Below are positions 48,412-58,026 of a DNA stretch of 64,000 bases, one piece after another. The stretch comes from Rhodospirillales bacterium (lineage in GTDB: Bacteria > Pseudomonadota > Alphaproteobacteria > Reyranellales > Reyranellaceae), in the NCBI GenBank assembly GCA_016699855.1, contig CP064988.1:5112501-5176500 (forward strand), given 5' to 3'. The stretch's first letter is position 1; every line of letters starts with the position of its first letter. The notes under the pieces were generated by a model. The model was not told the DNA's origin. It made no database searches and saw nothing but the letters and a program-made list of their open reading frames with translations. The position numbers and the translations under genes were made by a program.

Positions 48412-49626
48412 ATGAGTGCTCCCAACGCCACGGGCGCGACTGCCGGGTCCGGCGCGCAGGTCGTCCGAAACATCTTCCTGCTGGCGGTCTGCCAGGCGCT
48501 CGCGCAGAGCGGCAACACCATCATGCTGTCGATCACCGCGCTGGCGGCGCTGTCGTTCGGCGCGCCGCGCGAATGGTCCAACCTGCCCATCTCCCTCCAG
48601 CACGTCGGCGTCATGTTGTCGGCGTTTCCCGCGGCGATGATCGCGCGGTCGATCGGCCGTCGCGCCGGTTTCCGGACGGGATCGATGGCGGGGATCGCCG
48701 GCGGGGCCATCTGCGCCGGGGGGTTGCACTTCGGCAGTTTCGCGATGCTGTGCGCTGGCGGCCTCGTGCTCGGCTACGCCATCGCCAACATGCAGATGTA
48801 CCGGTTCGCCGCTGTCGAGCTGGCGCCGGTGGCGATGCGCGCCAAGTCGATCGCCTGGGTCACCGCGGGCGGCGTGGCGGCCGGCATCCTCGGCCCCGGC
48901 CTGGCGCGCACGACACCCGATCTGCTGGCGCCGCAGTTCCTCGCGACGTATTTCGCCGTCGTCTGCCTCCACGTGGTCGCGCTGTGGCTGCTGGGGCGCA
49001 TCGAGTTTCCGCCGGTGGTCGAGTCGCAGGTCTCGGGCCCGCAACGGCCGCTGCGGGAGATCGCGCGCCAGCCCAGCTACATCGTCGCCGTGGTCGGCGG
49101 CATGATGGCGTTCGGCGTCATGTCGTTCATCATGAGCGCGTCGCCGCTCGCCATCGTCGCCTGCGGCCTGTCCTACAAGGAGGCCCCGGTCACGATCTTC
49201 GTGCACGTGATGGGGATGTTCGTGCCGGCGTTCTTCACCGGCAATTTGATCAACCGCTACGGTGTCATCAACATGATGATGGTCGGCGCGGCGCTGCTGC
49301 TGGCGGGGGTCGCGGTCGCGCTGTCCGGCCAGACGGAATGGCACTTCCGCATCGCGCTCGGACTCAACGGGGTCGGCTGGAACTTCATGTTCGTGGGCGC
49401 CACGACGCTGGTGACGACCAGCTACCGTCCGTCGGAGAAGGCCAAGGCGCAGGCGCTCAACGACTTCCTGATCTTCGGCACCACGGCGATCTCCAGCGTG
49501 CTGTCGAGCCAGCTGCTCGAGCTCTACGGCTGGGCCTCGCTCAACATCCTGTCGATCATCCTCGTCGGCGTCGTCGTGGCGGCGCTGATCTGGTTGAAGC
49601 TCAAGCCTGGCGCGGCGCCGGCCTGA
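48412..49626 (+). CDS. MFS transporter
   Basis: A 404-residue major facilitator with about 12 predicted helices in two six-helix halves. Helix 1 is VRNIFLLAVCQALAQSGNTI. The motif-A region between helices 2 and 3 is degenerate (AMIARSIGRRAGF). The gene resembles drug/metabolite MFS exporters of the YfcJ-like group, but no substrate is obvious. The start ATG 48412 is preceded only by TATGTTCGCGCGCG, a weak ribosome site. It interrupts the usual thiL-hppA neighbourhood. Confidence 0.85.
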   Translation: MSAPNATGATAGSGAQVVRNIFLLAVCQALAQSGNTIMLSITALAALSFGAPREWSNLPISLQHVGVMLSAFPAAMIARSIGRRAGFRTGSMAGIAGGAICAGGLHFGSFAMLCAGGLVLGYAIANMQMYRFAAVELAPVAMRAKSIAWVTAGGVAAGILGPGLARTTPDLLAPQFLATYFAVVCLHVVALWLLGRIEFPPVVESQVSGPQRPLREIARQPSYIVAVVGGMMAFGVMSFIMSASPLAIVACGLSYKEAPVTIFVHVMGMFVPAFFTGNLINRYGVINMMMVGAALLLAGVAVALSGQTEWHFRIALGLNGVGWNFMFVGATTLVTTSYRPSEKAKAQALNDFLIFGTTAISSVLSSQLLELYGWASLNILSIILVGVVVAALIWLKLKPGAAPA

Positions 49627-49711
49627 GGCGCGCAACAGGGACAACCGCCGGCTCGCGGCGGCCGCCGCCGCGGCTATGCTGCGCCGTCGTTTCGATGGGG
49701 AGGAGGGCGCC

Positions 49712-50536
49712 ATGCCCGTGAGCCAGCAAGACAAGGCCGAGGCCTTCCGCGCGCTGCACGCCGGGCCGCGCGCCTTCGTGATCGCCAACCCGTGGGACGC
49801 CGGCTCGGCGCGCGCGCTGGCGTCGCTCGGATTCAAGGCGCTGGCGACGTCCAGCGGCGCCAAGGCCGGCGTTCTCGGCAAGCGCGACGGCAAGGTGACG
49901 CGCGACGAGGCCTTGGCGCACTGCCGGCTGGTGGCCGGCGCCACGGATCTGCCGGTCGCAGGCGATCTGGAGAACTGCTACGGCCACGCCCCGGCCTTCG
50001 TCGCCGAGACGATCACGCTGGCGGCCGGCACCGGTCTGGTCGGCGGCTCCGTCGAGGACGCGACCGGCGAGAAGGACAAGCCGCTCTACGATCTCGGCCA
50101 CGCCGCCGAGCGGGTCGCCGCGGCGGCGGAGGCGGCGCGCAAACTTCCGTTCGCGTTCACGCTGACGGCGCGCAGCGAGAACTTCCTGCGCGGCAACCCC
50201 GACCTCGACGACACGATCAAGCGTCTGCAGGCCTACGAGAAGGCCGGCGCCGACGTGCTGTTCGCGCCTGGATTGCCCGACCTCGCGGCCGTCCGCACGG
50301 TCTGCGCCGCGCTCGGCAAGCCGTTCAACTTCATGGTGGGCATCCGCGGCAAGTCGTTCACGGTGGCCGATCTCGAGGCCGCCGGCGTGCGCCGCATCAG
50401 CCTGGCGACGTCGCTCTACCGCGCCGCGATGACCGGCCTGGTCGACGCCGCGCGCGAGGTCGCCGAGCACGGCACGTTCACCTACCTGGACAGGTCGCTC
50501 GCGACGCCGGACGTCAACAAATTCATGGCCGACTGA
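49712..50536 (+). CDS. isocitrate lyase/PEP mutase family protein
   Basis: A 274-residue (beta/alpha)8 enzyme of the isocitrate lyase/PEP mutase superfamily. ANPWDAGSARALASLGFKAL and the metal-binding PVAGDLENCYG segments are conserved; GGSVEDAT carries the active-site acid. The substrate cysteine K-K-C-G-H of isocitrate lyase is absent, so a 2-methylisocitrate lyase, oxaloacetate decarboxylase-like or carboxyvinyl-carboxyphosphonate-type role is more likely. GGGGAGGAGGG before the ATG makes the start firm. It lies 85 bp after the MFS gene, possibly on the same transcript. Confidence 0.85.
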   Translation: MPVSQQDKAEAFRALHAGPRAFVIANPWDAGSARALASLGFKALATSSGAKAGVLGKRDGKVTRDEALAHCRLVAGATDLPVAGDLENCYGHAPAFVAETITLAAGTGLVGGSVEDATGEKDKPLYDLGHAAERVAAAAEAARKLPFAFTLTARSENFLRGNPDLDDTIKRLQAYEKAGADVLFAPGLPDLAAVRTVCAALGKPFNFMVGIRGKSFTVADLEAAGVRRISLATSLYRAAMTGLVDAAREVAEHGTFTYLDRSLATPDVNKFMAD

Positions 50537-50603
50537 GGCGCGCTGTCGCTCCGACCCACCGAGCGCGGCGCCTGATGTCCGCGCGGGCGCGTCTCGGCGG
50601 GCC

Positions 50604-51041
50604 TCAGTACATCGGCGGTTTGGCGACTCTCGGCGCGGTACCGCCGCTGGCTTTGAGGTCGGCTTCGCCGTCCCTGACGCCCTCCGCCTGGAACAGCCGC
50701 TGCACCGCGCTGGGCGGCGTCACGGGCTTGTTCGGATTGTGCTGCGGCGTCACGCCGATCTCTTTGCCGGTGTTGTAGATCCACGTCATCGTCTTCATCT
50801 GCCACGCCGGCTGGATGCCGTTGCCGACCCACGCGCGCGACAGGAAGTAGTGCTCCACGCAGGCCATCACCTCGTCGTCGGGATGGATCAGCGTCATGGG
50901 ATAGAGCGCGTCGGGCGCGCCGTTGCGGACTTTGTAGAGGTCTGTCTTCAACTGCATGTAACGCGCCGGCTCGGGCGTCGCCTTGCGGTAGGTCTTCCAG
51001 CGCTCGATGTAGTCTCGGACGACGGCTTCGTTGGCGGCCAT
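50604..51041 (-). CDS. hypothetical protein
   Basis: A 145-residue protein of unknown function, without signal or membrane segments. NEAVVRDYIERWKTYRKATP at the N-terminus looks helical; MTLIHPDDEVMACVEHYFLS and TWIYNTGKEIGVTPQHNPNK suggest an alpha/beta domain. GGAGC lies upstream of the ATG at 51041. The longer frame from 51098 adds residues with no better start signal. It is convergent with the PEP mutase-like gene. Confidence 0.6.
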   Translation of the reverse strand: MAANEAVVRDYIERWKTYRKATPEPARYMQLKTDLYKVRNGAPDALYPMTLIHPDDEVMACVEHYFLSRAWVGNGIQPAWQMKTMTWIYNTGKEIGVTPQHNPNKPVTPPSAVQRLFQAEGVRDGEADLKASGGTAPRVAKPPMY

Positions 51042-51136
51042 GGCGGGGCTCCGGAACTGCGACGCGCGGAACCTATCGCCACGCCGCCACGCCGCCAATC
51101 GGAGAAGAGTTCACGCCGCCGCGGCCTCTGCCGCCA

Positions 51137-51769
51137 TCAGGCCGCCGGCTTCTGCTCGGCCCGCGCGCGCAGCACCGCCGGGCGGGCCGCCATCGCGCGA
51201 TGGTGCGCGGCCACCTTCGGGAAGCGCGCGATGTCGACGCCGTCGCCCTCCAGCCACCCGGCGATCGTGAACAGGTACGGATCGCAGATCGTGTAGGAAT
51301 CGCCCATCACCCAGGGCCCCGCGATCATCCCGCGTTCGATCAGCTCGAAGCACTCCGCCATGTTCTGGCCGACCTTGCCGCGCATCGCGTCGAGCGCCGC
51401 GGCGTTCTCGGCCGGCACCCAGCGGTAGCCGCGGCCACGATGGGCGTGCGCGACGTGGACCGTCGAGCAGAGGTAGCTGTTGAACGACTGGACGCGCGCG
51501 AACGCGAATGCGTCGTCGAGCGGCGCGAGCCGCGCCGCCGGGAACGTCTGCGCGATGTACGCGAGGATCGCCGGCGTCTCCGTCAGGATGCCACGGTCGG
51601 TCACGAGCGTCGGAACCCGCCCCTTGGGGTTGACCTCCAGGTAGGGCGCGGAGCGCTGTTCGTCCGCCGCGAAATTCACCAGCACCGGCTCGTAGGTGGC
51701 GCCGGATTCCGCCAGCGCGATATGCGAAGCGAAGGCGCACGAACCCGGCGAATGGAACAGCTTCAACAT
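51137..51769 (-). CDS. glutathione S-transferase family protein
   Basis: A 210-residue canonical GST. The N-terminal thioredoxin fold has MLKLFHSPGSCAFASHIAL with Ser/Cys near the glutathione sulfur, VNPKGRVPTLV with the cis-Pro, and ETPAILAYIAQ for the gamma-glutamyl contact. The C-terminal domain is helical with WVMGDSYTICDPYLFTIAGW, which has the conserved Asp of the N-capping box. It likely conjugates glutathione to electrophiles, or acts as a peroxidase. The start at 51769 was chosen by family alignment; the frame extends further upstream. Confidence 0.9.
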   Translation of the reverse strand: MLKLFHSPGSCAFASHIALAESGATYEPVLVNFAADEQRSAPYLEVNPKGRVPTLVTDRGILTETPAILAYIAQTFPAARLAPLDDAFAFARVQSFNSYLCSTVHVAHAHRGRGYRWVPAENAAALDAMRGKVGQNMAECFELIERGMIAGPWVMGDSYTICDPYLFTIAGWLEGDGVDIARFPKVAAHHRAMAARPAVLRARAEQKPAA

Positions 51770-52067
51770 GACGACTCCCGCGACTGATATGACTGGACGC
51801 CGGCGATCCTGACCCAGGCGTGCCGCCGGCGGAAGCGTCACGAGGACCCGAAACCGCGCCACAGCCCGTTGAAATGTCGCGAGAATTGCCGGCGGCGCAG
51901 GGCAGGGGCCAGTTGCGTGCCGGTCGGCCTTCTGGCATGTAACCGCCGGCTGATCGCCGGGGGGAGCGGCCCAAGAGCCGTCGTCGCGGGTCCGCCTGTC
52001 TGGCCGGGGGGTCTCGGGAAACGCTCGATGCCACCCTCAACCGATTGAAAAACAACGGGAAAGACCC
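51770..52067. other. intergenic region upstream of hppA
   Basis: About 300 bp between divergent genes. It must contain the GST and hppA promoters. The last 30 bp before hppA are purine-rich (GAAAAACAACGGGAAAGACCC). I see no riboswitch, small gene or sharp inverted repeat. Confidence 0.4.
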
Positions 52068-54200
52068 ATGTTGAACATTCTCTGGGCGACGATCGGCTGT
52101 GGCCTGATCGCCATCCTCTACGGGGTGGTGACGGGACGCGCCGTCATGGCCTCCGACTCCGGCACCGCCCGCATGCAGGAAATCTCGCTCGCGGTGCAGG
52201 AGGGCGCCTCCGCGTACCTGGCGCGCCAGTACAAGACGATCGCGATGGTCGGCGTCGTCGTCCTCGTCGTGCTCGGCTATCTGCTCGGCACCAAGGTCGC
52301 CATCGGCTTCCTGATCGGCGCCGTGCTGTCGGGCGCCGCCGGCTTCATCGGCATGAACGTGTCGGTGCGCGCCAACGTCCGCACCGCCGCCGCCGCGCAG
52401 AAGAGCCTCGCTGCGGGCCTCGACATCTCGTTCAAGGCGGGCGCCATCACCGGCATGCTCGTCGCCGGCCTCGCGCTGCTGGGCGTCACCGGCTACTACA
52501 TGATCCTCACCGTCGGCATGGGGCTGAAGCCGACCGACCGGACCGTGATCGACGCGCTCGTCGCGCTGGGCTTCGGCGCCTCGCTGATCTCGATCTTCGC
52601 GCGGCTTGGCGGCGGCATCTTCACCAAGGCCGCCGACGTCGGCGCCGATCTGGTCGGCAAGGTCGAGGTGGGCATCCCCGAGGACGATCCGCGCAACCCC
52701 GCGACGATCGCCGACAACGTCGGCGACAACGTCGGCGACTGCGCCGGCATGGCCGCCGACCTGTTCGAGACCTACGCGGTCGGCACCGTGGCGACCATGG
52801 TGCTGGCGTCGATCTTCTTCGGCGCCGACGCCGCGCTGGTCGCCAAGATGATGGCCTATCCGATGGCCATCGGCGGCGTCTGCATCCTGACGTCGATCAT
52901 CGGCACCTACTTCGTCCGCCTCGGCGCCGACAACGGCATCATGTGGGCGATGTACAAGGGCTTCATCGCCTCCGCGGTGCTGTCGGCGATCGCCTTCTGG
53001 CCGATCACCAGCTACGTGGTCGGCATGGACACCAAGCTGACCGTGAGCGGCCAGACCTTCACCGGCCTCAGCCTTTTCTACTGCGCGCTGATCGGCCTGA
53101 TCGTCACCGGGCTGATCGTCTGGGTGACCGAATACTACACCGGCACCGGCTACCGTCCGGTCCGCTCGGTCGCGCAGGCGTCCGTCAGCGGCCACGGCAC
53201 CAACGTGATCCAGGGTCTCGCCGTCTCCATGGAGGCGACCGCGATCCCGGCGCTGGTGATCTGCGCCGGCATCATCGGCTGCTACGTGCTGGCGGGCCTG
53301 TTCGGCATCGCCATCGCGACCACCGCGATGCTGGCGCTGGCCGGCATGGTCGTGGCGCTCGACGCCTACGGCCCGGTCACCGACAACGCCGGCGGCATCG
53401 CCGAGATGGCGGGCCTGCCGAAGGAAGTGCGCAAGAACACCGACGCGCTCGACGCCGTCGGCAACACGACGAAGGCGGTCACCAAGGGCTACGCGATCGG
53501 CTCGGCCGGCCTCGGCGCGCTGGTGCTGTTCGCCGCCTACACCTCGGATCTCGACTTCTTCATCGCGCAGGGCAAGCTCGGCGTGACGGCGGTCGATTTC
53601 TCGCTCAAGAATCCCTACGTGGTCGTCGGCCTGCTGCTGGGCGGCCTTCTGCCGTACCTGTTCGGCGCCATGGGCATGACGGCGGTCGGACGCGCCGCCG
53701 GCTCGGTGGTCGAGGAGGTCCGTCGCCAGCTCAAGTCGATCCCCGGCCTGCGCGAGGGCAAGTCCGGCGTGAAGCCGGAGTACGGCCGTCTCGTCGACAT
53801 GCTGACCAAGGCGGCGATCAAGGAGATGGTCATCCCGTCCCTGCTGCCGGTGCTGTCGCCGATCGTGCTGTTCTTCATCGTGCGCTGGATCGGTGGCGCG
53901 TCGAACGCCTACGCGGCGCTGGGCGCGATGCTGCTGGGCGTGATCGTGACCGGCCTGTTCGTGGCGATCTCGATGACCGCCGGCGGCGGTGCCTGGGACA
54001 ACGCCAAGAAGTCGTTCGAGGACGGTTTCGTCGACAAGGACGGCGTCAAGCACATGAAGGGCTCGGACGCCCATAAGGCGGCCGTCACCGGCGACACCGT
54101 CGGCGACCCCTACAAGGACACGGCCGGGCCGGCCGTGAACCCGATGATCAAGATCACGAACATCGTGGCGCTGCTGCTGCTGGCCGTCCTGGCCCACTAG
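52068..54200 (+). CDS. hppA: K+-insensitive membrane-bound proton-translocating pyrophosphatase
   Basis: A 710-residue H+-pumping pyrophosphatase with about 16 membrane helices. It hydrolyses pyrophosphate and exports protons across the inner membrane. The pyrophosphate site includes the acidic DDPRNPATIADNVGDNVGDC and the later VTDNAGGIAEM. Lys469 in GNTTKAVTKGYAIGSAG is the residue that makes pumps independent of potassium (Ala in K+-dependent ones), so this is the K+-insensitive class. The gene stands alone, closed by a strong terminator, as in other alphaproteobacteria. Confidence 0.96.
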   Translation: MLNILWATIGCGLIAILYGVVTGRAVMASDSGTARMQEISLAVQEGASAYLARQYKTIAMVGVVVLVVLGYLLGTKVAIGFLIGAVLSGAAGFIGMNVSVRANVRTAAAAQKSLAAGLDISFKAGAITGMLVAGLALLGVTGYYMILTVGMGLKPTDRTVIDALVALGFGASLISIFARLGGGIFTKAADVGADLVGKVEVGIPEDDPRNPATIADNVGDNVGDCAGMAADLFETYAVGTVATMVLASIFFGADAALVAKMMAYPMAIGGVCILTSIIGTYFVRLGADNGIMWAMYKGFIASAVLSAIAFWPITSYVVGMDTKLTVSGQTFTGLSLFYCALIGLIVTGLIVWVTEYYTGTGYRPVRSVAQASVSGHGTNVIQGLAVSMEATAIPALVICAGIIGCYVLAGLFGIAIATTAMLALAGMVVALDAYGPVTDNAGGIAEMAGLPKEVRKNTDALDAVGNTTKAVTKGYAIGSAGLGALVLFAAYTSDLDFFIAQGKLGVTAVDFSLKNPYVVVGLLLGGLLPYLFGAMGMTAVGRAAGSVVEEVRRQLKSIPGLREGKSGVKPEYGRLVDMLTKAAIKEMVIPSLLPVLSPIVLFFIVRWIGGASNAYAALGAMLLGVIVTGLFVAISMTAGGGAWDNAKKSFEDGFVDKDGVKHMKGSDAHKAAVTGDTVGDPYKDTAGPAVNPMIKITNIVALLLLAVLAH

Positions 54201-54219
54201 GCGACACGCGCACCAACAG

Positions 54220-54254
54220 AAAGCCCCGGCGGAGCGATCCGCCGGGGCTTTTTC
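54220..54254 (+). terminator. Rho-independent terminator after hppA
   Basis: A 14-bp perfect stem AAAGCCCCGGCGGA (54220-54233) / TCCGCCGGGGCTTT (54238-54251) with the tetraloop GCGA, running into TTTTTC. It lies 19 bp after the hppA stop. It would also stop transcripts from the convergent small gene. Confidence 0.9.
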
Positions 54255-54314
54255 TTCGTCGGGCGCGATCGGTCGCGGCGCGGTCGGCGTGGCTGGCGGT
54301 CGGCTGCGTGCCGG

Positions 54315-54605
54315 CTAGGCGGCGGTCTTCGCGGCGGTCCGGCGAATCTTTCCGCCACCGGCGGCCGCGATCTTGAGGACGGCGGCCGCGCGCTCGGCCT
54401 CCAGCGCCTTCTCGGCCTCGGCGGCGTCGCGCGCCAGCCGCAACGCGCGCAGCTTCGCGGTCTTGGCGGCGTCGGCCTCGCGGGCCCGCTCGCGCTCCTT
54501 CATGGCTTCCTTTTCGCGCGCCTTGGCGGCGTCCTCGCGCCGCTGGACGCTGCCGCCGAGCCGGTCGTGCGCGCGGCGGATGGCCGCTTTCCGTGACTCT
54601 TCCAT
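54315..54605 (-). CDS. small Arg/Ala/Glu-rich coiled-coil protein
   Basis: A 96-residue protein composed almost entirely of charged residues and alanine (KAREKEAMKERERAREADA), predicted to be one long helix or a coiled coil. It ends in a Lys/Arg-rich, Gly-containing tail (GGGKIRRTAAKTAA), reminiscent of nucleic-acid-binding tails. I do not recognise a family with certainty; similar short helical proteins exist in alphaproteobacteria. AGGAGCC precedes the ATG at 54605. The frame also opens further upstream without a better start. Confidence 0.55.
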   Translation of the reverse strand: MEESRKAAIRRAHDRLGGSVQRREDAAKAREKEAMKERERAREADAAKTAKLRALRLARDAAEAEKALEAERAAAVLKIAAAGGGKIRRTAAKTAA

Positions 54606-54833
54606 GACGGGCTCCTTTTGTTGGACGCTGGATGCGCCGTGGTCGCGCCGACGTCGGGCCGGATCGCGGGAGAATGGTGTCGTCGGCCCGACCGCGGGGT
54701 CTCGCGCGGGGCGGCCGCAGGGGCTCGCCCGTGCCATGGCCTTTCCCCGTCAAGTACGGGTCGGCGACGGCCTCGGCGGCCTTTGTAGACCAAATCCGGG
54801 CAAAAGAGTCGGATATTTGGCGGCGGGCGCCGG

Positions 54834-55940
<1,107 letters not shown>

Positions 55941-55957
55941 CGCGGCGCCTCCGCGGA

Positions 55958-56407
55958 CTACTTCTTGGGCGTGTTGAAGCGGCCGACGTTTCCGAAGATC
56001 TGCTCGAGCACCGTCAGTTCCTTGCCGGCCGTCGGGGTCTTGCGGTCGACCATGTCGACGACCTTGGCGTCCTTCAAGGTGTAGTTCTTGATCTCCTTGA
56101 CCCGCCCGTTCTCGTCGAAACGGACGGCGATCACCTTCTGCTCGGCGACCTTCGGCTCGAAGAAGGCCATCGCCTCCTGCCGCTGGGTGACGTAGTACCA
56201 GGTGTCGTCGTTGAAGCTGGCGACCGCCGAGGGGCTGCCCATCAGCCGCAGCACGTCGTCGCGGCCCTGCGAACCGACCTCGAGCTTCTCGACGACGCCA
56301 GGCTGGGGGACGTGCCCCCGGACGTCGACGATGGGATCGCAGCCGCCGAGCGCCAAGGCGCCGACGGTCGCGGCGACCGTGGCGAAACGTAGAACGAAAG
56401 CGGACAT
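55958..56407 (-). CDS. bamE: outer membrane protein assembly factor BamE
   Basis: A 149-residue lipoprotein of the SmpA/OmlA family. The signal peptide ends in the lipobox LALGGC with Cys23 as the lipidated residue, placing it in the outer membrane. EKLEVGSQGRDDVLRLMGSP is the typical BamE start, and TWYYVTQRQEAMAFFEP the second strand region. It helps assemble beta-barrel proteins with BamA. The last 40 residues, after the BamE domain, are extra and alphaproteobacterium-specific. It is divergent from the ubiquinol-cytochrome c chaperone gene, the conserved order. Confidence 0.92.
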   Translation of the reverse strand: MSAFVLRFATVAATVGALALGGCDPIVDVRGHVPQPGVVEKLEVGSQGRDDVLRLMGSPSAVASFNDDTWYYVTQRQEAMAFFEPKVAEQKVIAVRFDENGRVKEIKNYTLKDAKVVDMVDRKTPTAGKELTVLEQIFGNVGRFNTPKK

Positions 56408-56546
56408 TGGGCGATCCCGGCTTGATCGGCGGGTTCAGCCGCCATAGATGGCGGTGCTGGACGGGCCGGCACATTGCCGCCGGGAGGGCGCCAAGTCAAA
56501 CGTGGGCGGACGGATCGACGCCGGGTCCGCGAACAAGGAAGCGGGG

Positions 56547-57104
56547 ATGCTGGGGCTTTTTCGCCGGCGCGAGACGCCGGAGCAACAACAGGCGCGGGCG
56601 ATCTACGTCGCGCTGGCCGAGCAGGCGCGCCGTCCGGAATTCTACGCCGATCTCAAGGTTCCCGACACGGTGGACGGGCGGTTCGACTTGCTCGCGGTTC
56701 ACGCCTGGCTTGTGATCGAGCGCCTGAGCGTCGAACCGGACGCGGCGACACTGAATCAGGCCGTTTTCGACGCGATGTTCGGCCATCTCGATCTGACGGT
56801 GCGGGAGATGGGCGCGCAAGATCTCGGCGTTGGCCGGCGTATCAAGATCATGGCGGAGGGCTTTCGCGGGCGGTCCGTGGCGTTCCAAGGGGCGGTCGCC
56901 GATGCCGACGATACCGCGCTGCGCGCCGTGGTGCGGCGTAACGTCTATGGCAAGGCCGAGGCGCCGGACGAGGGAGTCGACGCGCTCTGCGCCTATATCC
57001 GCGGGAGCGCTGCCGGACTGGCCGCCGTCGACCGCGACGGAATGCTCGCGGCACGGCTCAAGTGGGCAAAAATATCCATTTATAAACAAGGCGATAAGCC
57101 ATGA
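56547..57104 (+). CDS. ubiquinol-cytochrome C chaperone family protein
   Basis: A 185-residue protein related to mitochondrial CBP3 (ubiquinol-cytochrome c chaperone), needed for the bc1 complex or its translation. Landmarks are RAIYVALAEQARRPEFYADL, DTVDGRFDLLAVHAWLVIER, and FDAMFGHLDLTVREMGAQDL then GVGRRIKIMAEGF. The start ATG 56547 follows AAGGAAGCGGGG. Its end overlaps the DUF177 gene by 4 bp (ATGA), and both diverge from bamE. The order is standard in Rhodospirillales and Rhizobiales. Confidence 0.9.
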   Translation: MLGLFRRRETPEQQQARAIYVALAEQARRPEFYADLKVPDTVDGRFDLLAVHAWLVIERLSVEPDAATLNQAVFDAMFGHLDLTVREMGAQDLGVGRRIKIMAEGFRGRSVAFQGAVADADDTALRAVVRRNVYGKAEAPDEGVDALCAYIRGSAAGLAAVDRDGMLAARLKWAKISIYKQGDKP

Positions 57105-57664
57105 AAATCGAAATCGACCCGACGGTCGAGCTGTCACGGAAATTGCGATTGGACCGGGTTCCCGCCGGTGGCGTGGAGTTGCGCATCGAGCCCGGCGAGA
57201 CGGAGCGGGCGGCGTTGGCGCGCCGCTTCGCGCTGTCCGCCGTGACGTCGATGTCGGCCACCACCCGCCTCGACCAAGGGGCGGGCGGGATGTGGCGCGT
57301 CCGCGGCCGCCTTCTCGCACGGGTGGTGCAACCCTGCGGAATCACGTTGGAGCCGGTCGAGCAGGCGATCGACGACACTTTCGACCTGCGGTTCGGCGAG
57401 GCGGCGGAGGAACTCGACCGCGCCACCGGTGAACTGGTCATCGACGCCGACGGCGAGGCGCCCGAGCCGCTTGAAGGCGATGAACTCGACCTCGGCGCGG
57501 TCGTGGCCGATCAGCTCGGGCTGGCGATCGATCCGTTTCCGCGCAAGGCCGGCGCCCGGCTGGAGGACGTGCTCCCGGCGGCGCGCGAGGAGGATCCTGC
57601 GGCGGGGCCGTTCGGCGTCCTGCGCGCGTTGCGCCGCCGCGAGCCGGATTCCAAGGGATCCTGA
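57101..57664 (+). CDS. DUF177/YceD family protein
   Basis: A 187-residue YceD-like protein. The family is nearly always encoded just upstream of rpmF and is thought to aid ribosome or 23S rRNA-related processes. The conserved core RGRLLARVVQPCGITLEPVE contains the P-C-x-x-T segment, and an acidic stretch ELDLGAVVADQLGLAIDPFP follows, as usual. Overlap with the preceding chaperone gene is 4 bp. The alphaproteobacterial version is about 180 residues, as here. rpmF follows after 137 bp. Confidence 0.88.
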   Translation: MKIEIDPTVELSRKLRLDRVPAGGVELRIEPGETERAALARRFALSAVTSMSATTRLDQGAGGMWRVRGRLLARVVQPCGITLEPVEQAIDDTFDLRFGEAAEELDRATGELVIDADGEAPEPLEGDELDLGAVVADQLGLAIDPFPRKAGARLEDVLPAAREEDPAAGPFGVLRALRRREPDSKGS

Positions 57665-57801
57665 CGCAGCGCCCGTCGAGTCGCCCCGGCAAGACCCTTG
57701 CCGCAACGGCGGGTTTTGGTTAGGAAGGCGGCCCTTGCGATAATTGCGTCCGATGGACCGGTGCCGTCGCGAAATGGCGGCGCCGTCGTGGAGACCGAGT
57801 C

Positions 57802-57990
57802 ATGGCCGTTCCCAAGAAGAAAGTCAGCAAATCGCGGCGTGACATGCGCCGTAGCCACCACGGCCTCAAGGCGTCGGCCTATGTCGAGTGCGCGAATTGC
57901 GGCGAGCTGACGCGCCCGCACCACGTCTGCGGCGCCTGCGGCCACTACCGCAAGCGCGAAGTCGTGCCGCAGGTCGCCGCGACCGCCTGA
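57802..57990 (+). CDS. rpmF: 50S ribosomal protein L32
   Basis: A 62-residue basic ribosomal protein. It starts with MAVPKKKVSKSRRDMRRSHH and has the zinc-ribbon cysteines in ECANCGE and VCGACGHY. The first residues and length are exactly those of L32. It lies between yceD and plsX, the normal place. Confidence 0.97.
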   Translation: MAVPKKKVSKSRRDMRRSHHGLKASAYVECANCGELTRPHHVCGACGHYRKREVVPQVAATA

Positions 57991-58026
57991 GCGTGGCGGC
58001 CGCGCCGCTAGCGGCCGCACTCCACC

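Noticed and set aside
51111..54197. A 1028-residue minus-strand frame opposite hppA
   Set aside because: Antisense shadow of hppA with an unnatural Arg/Asp/Gly/His mixture; the plus-strand pump is certain.
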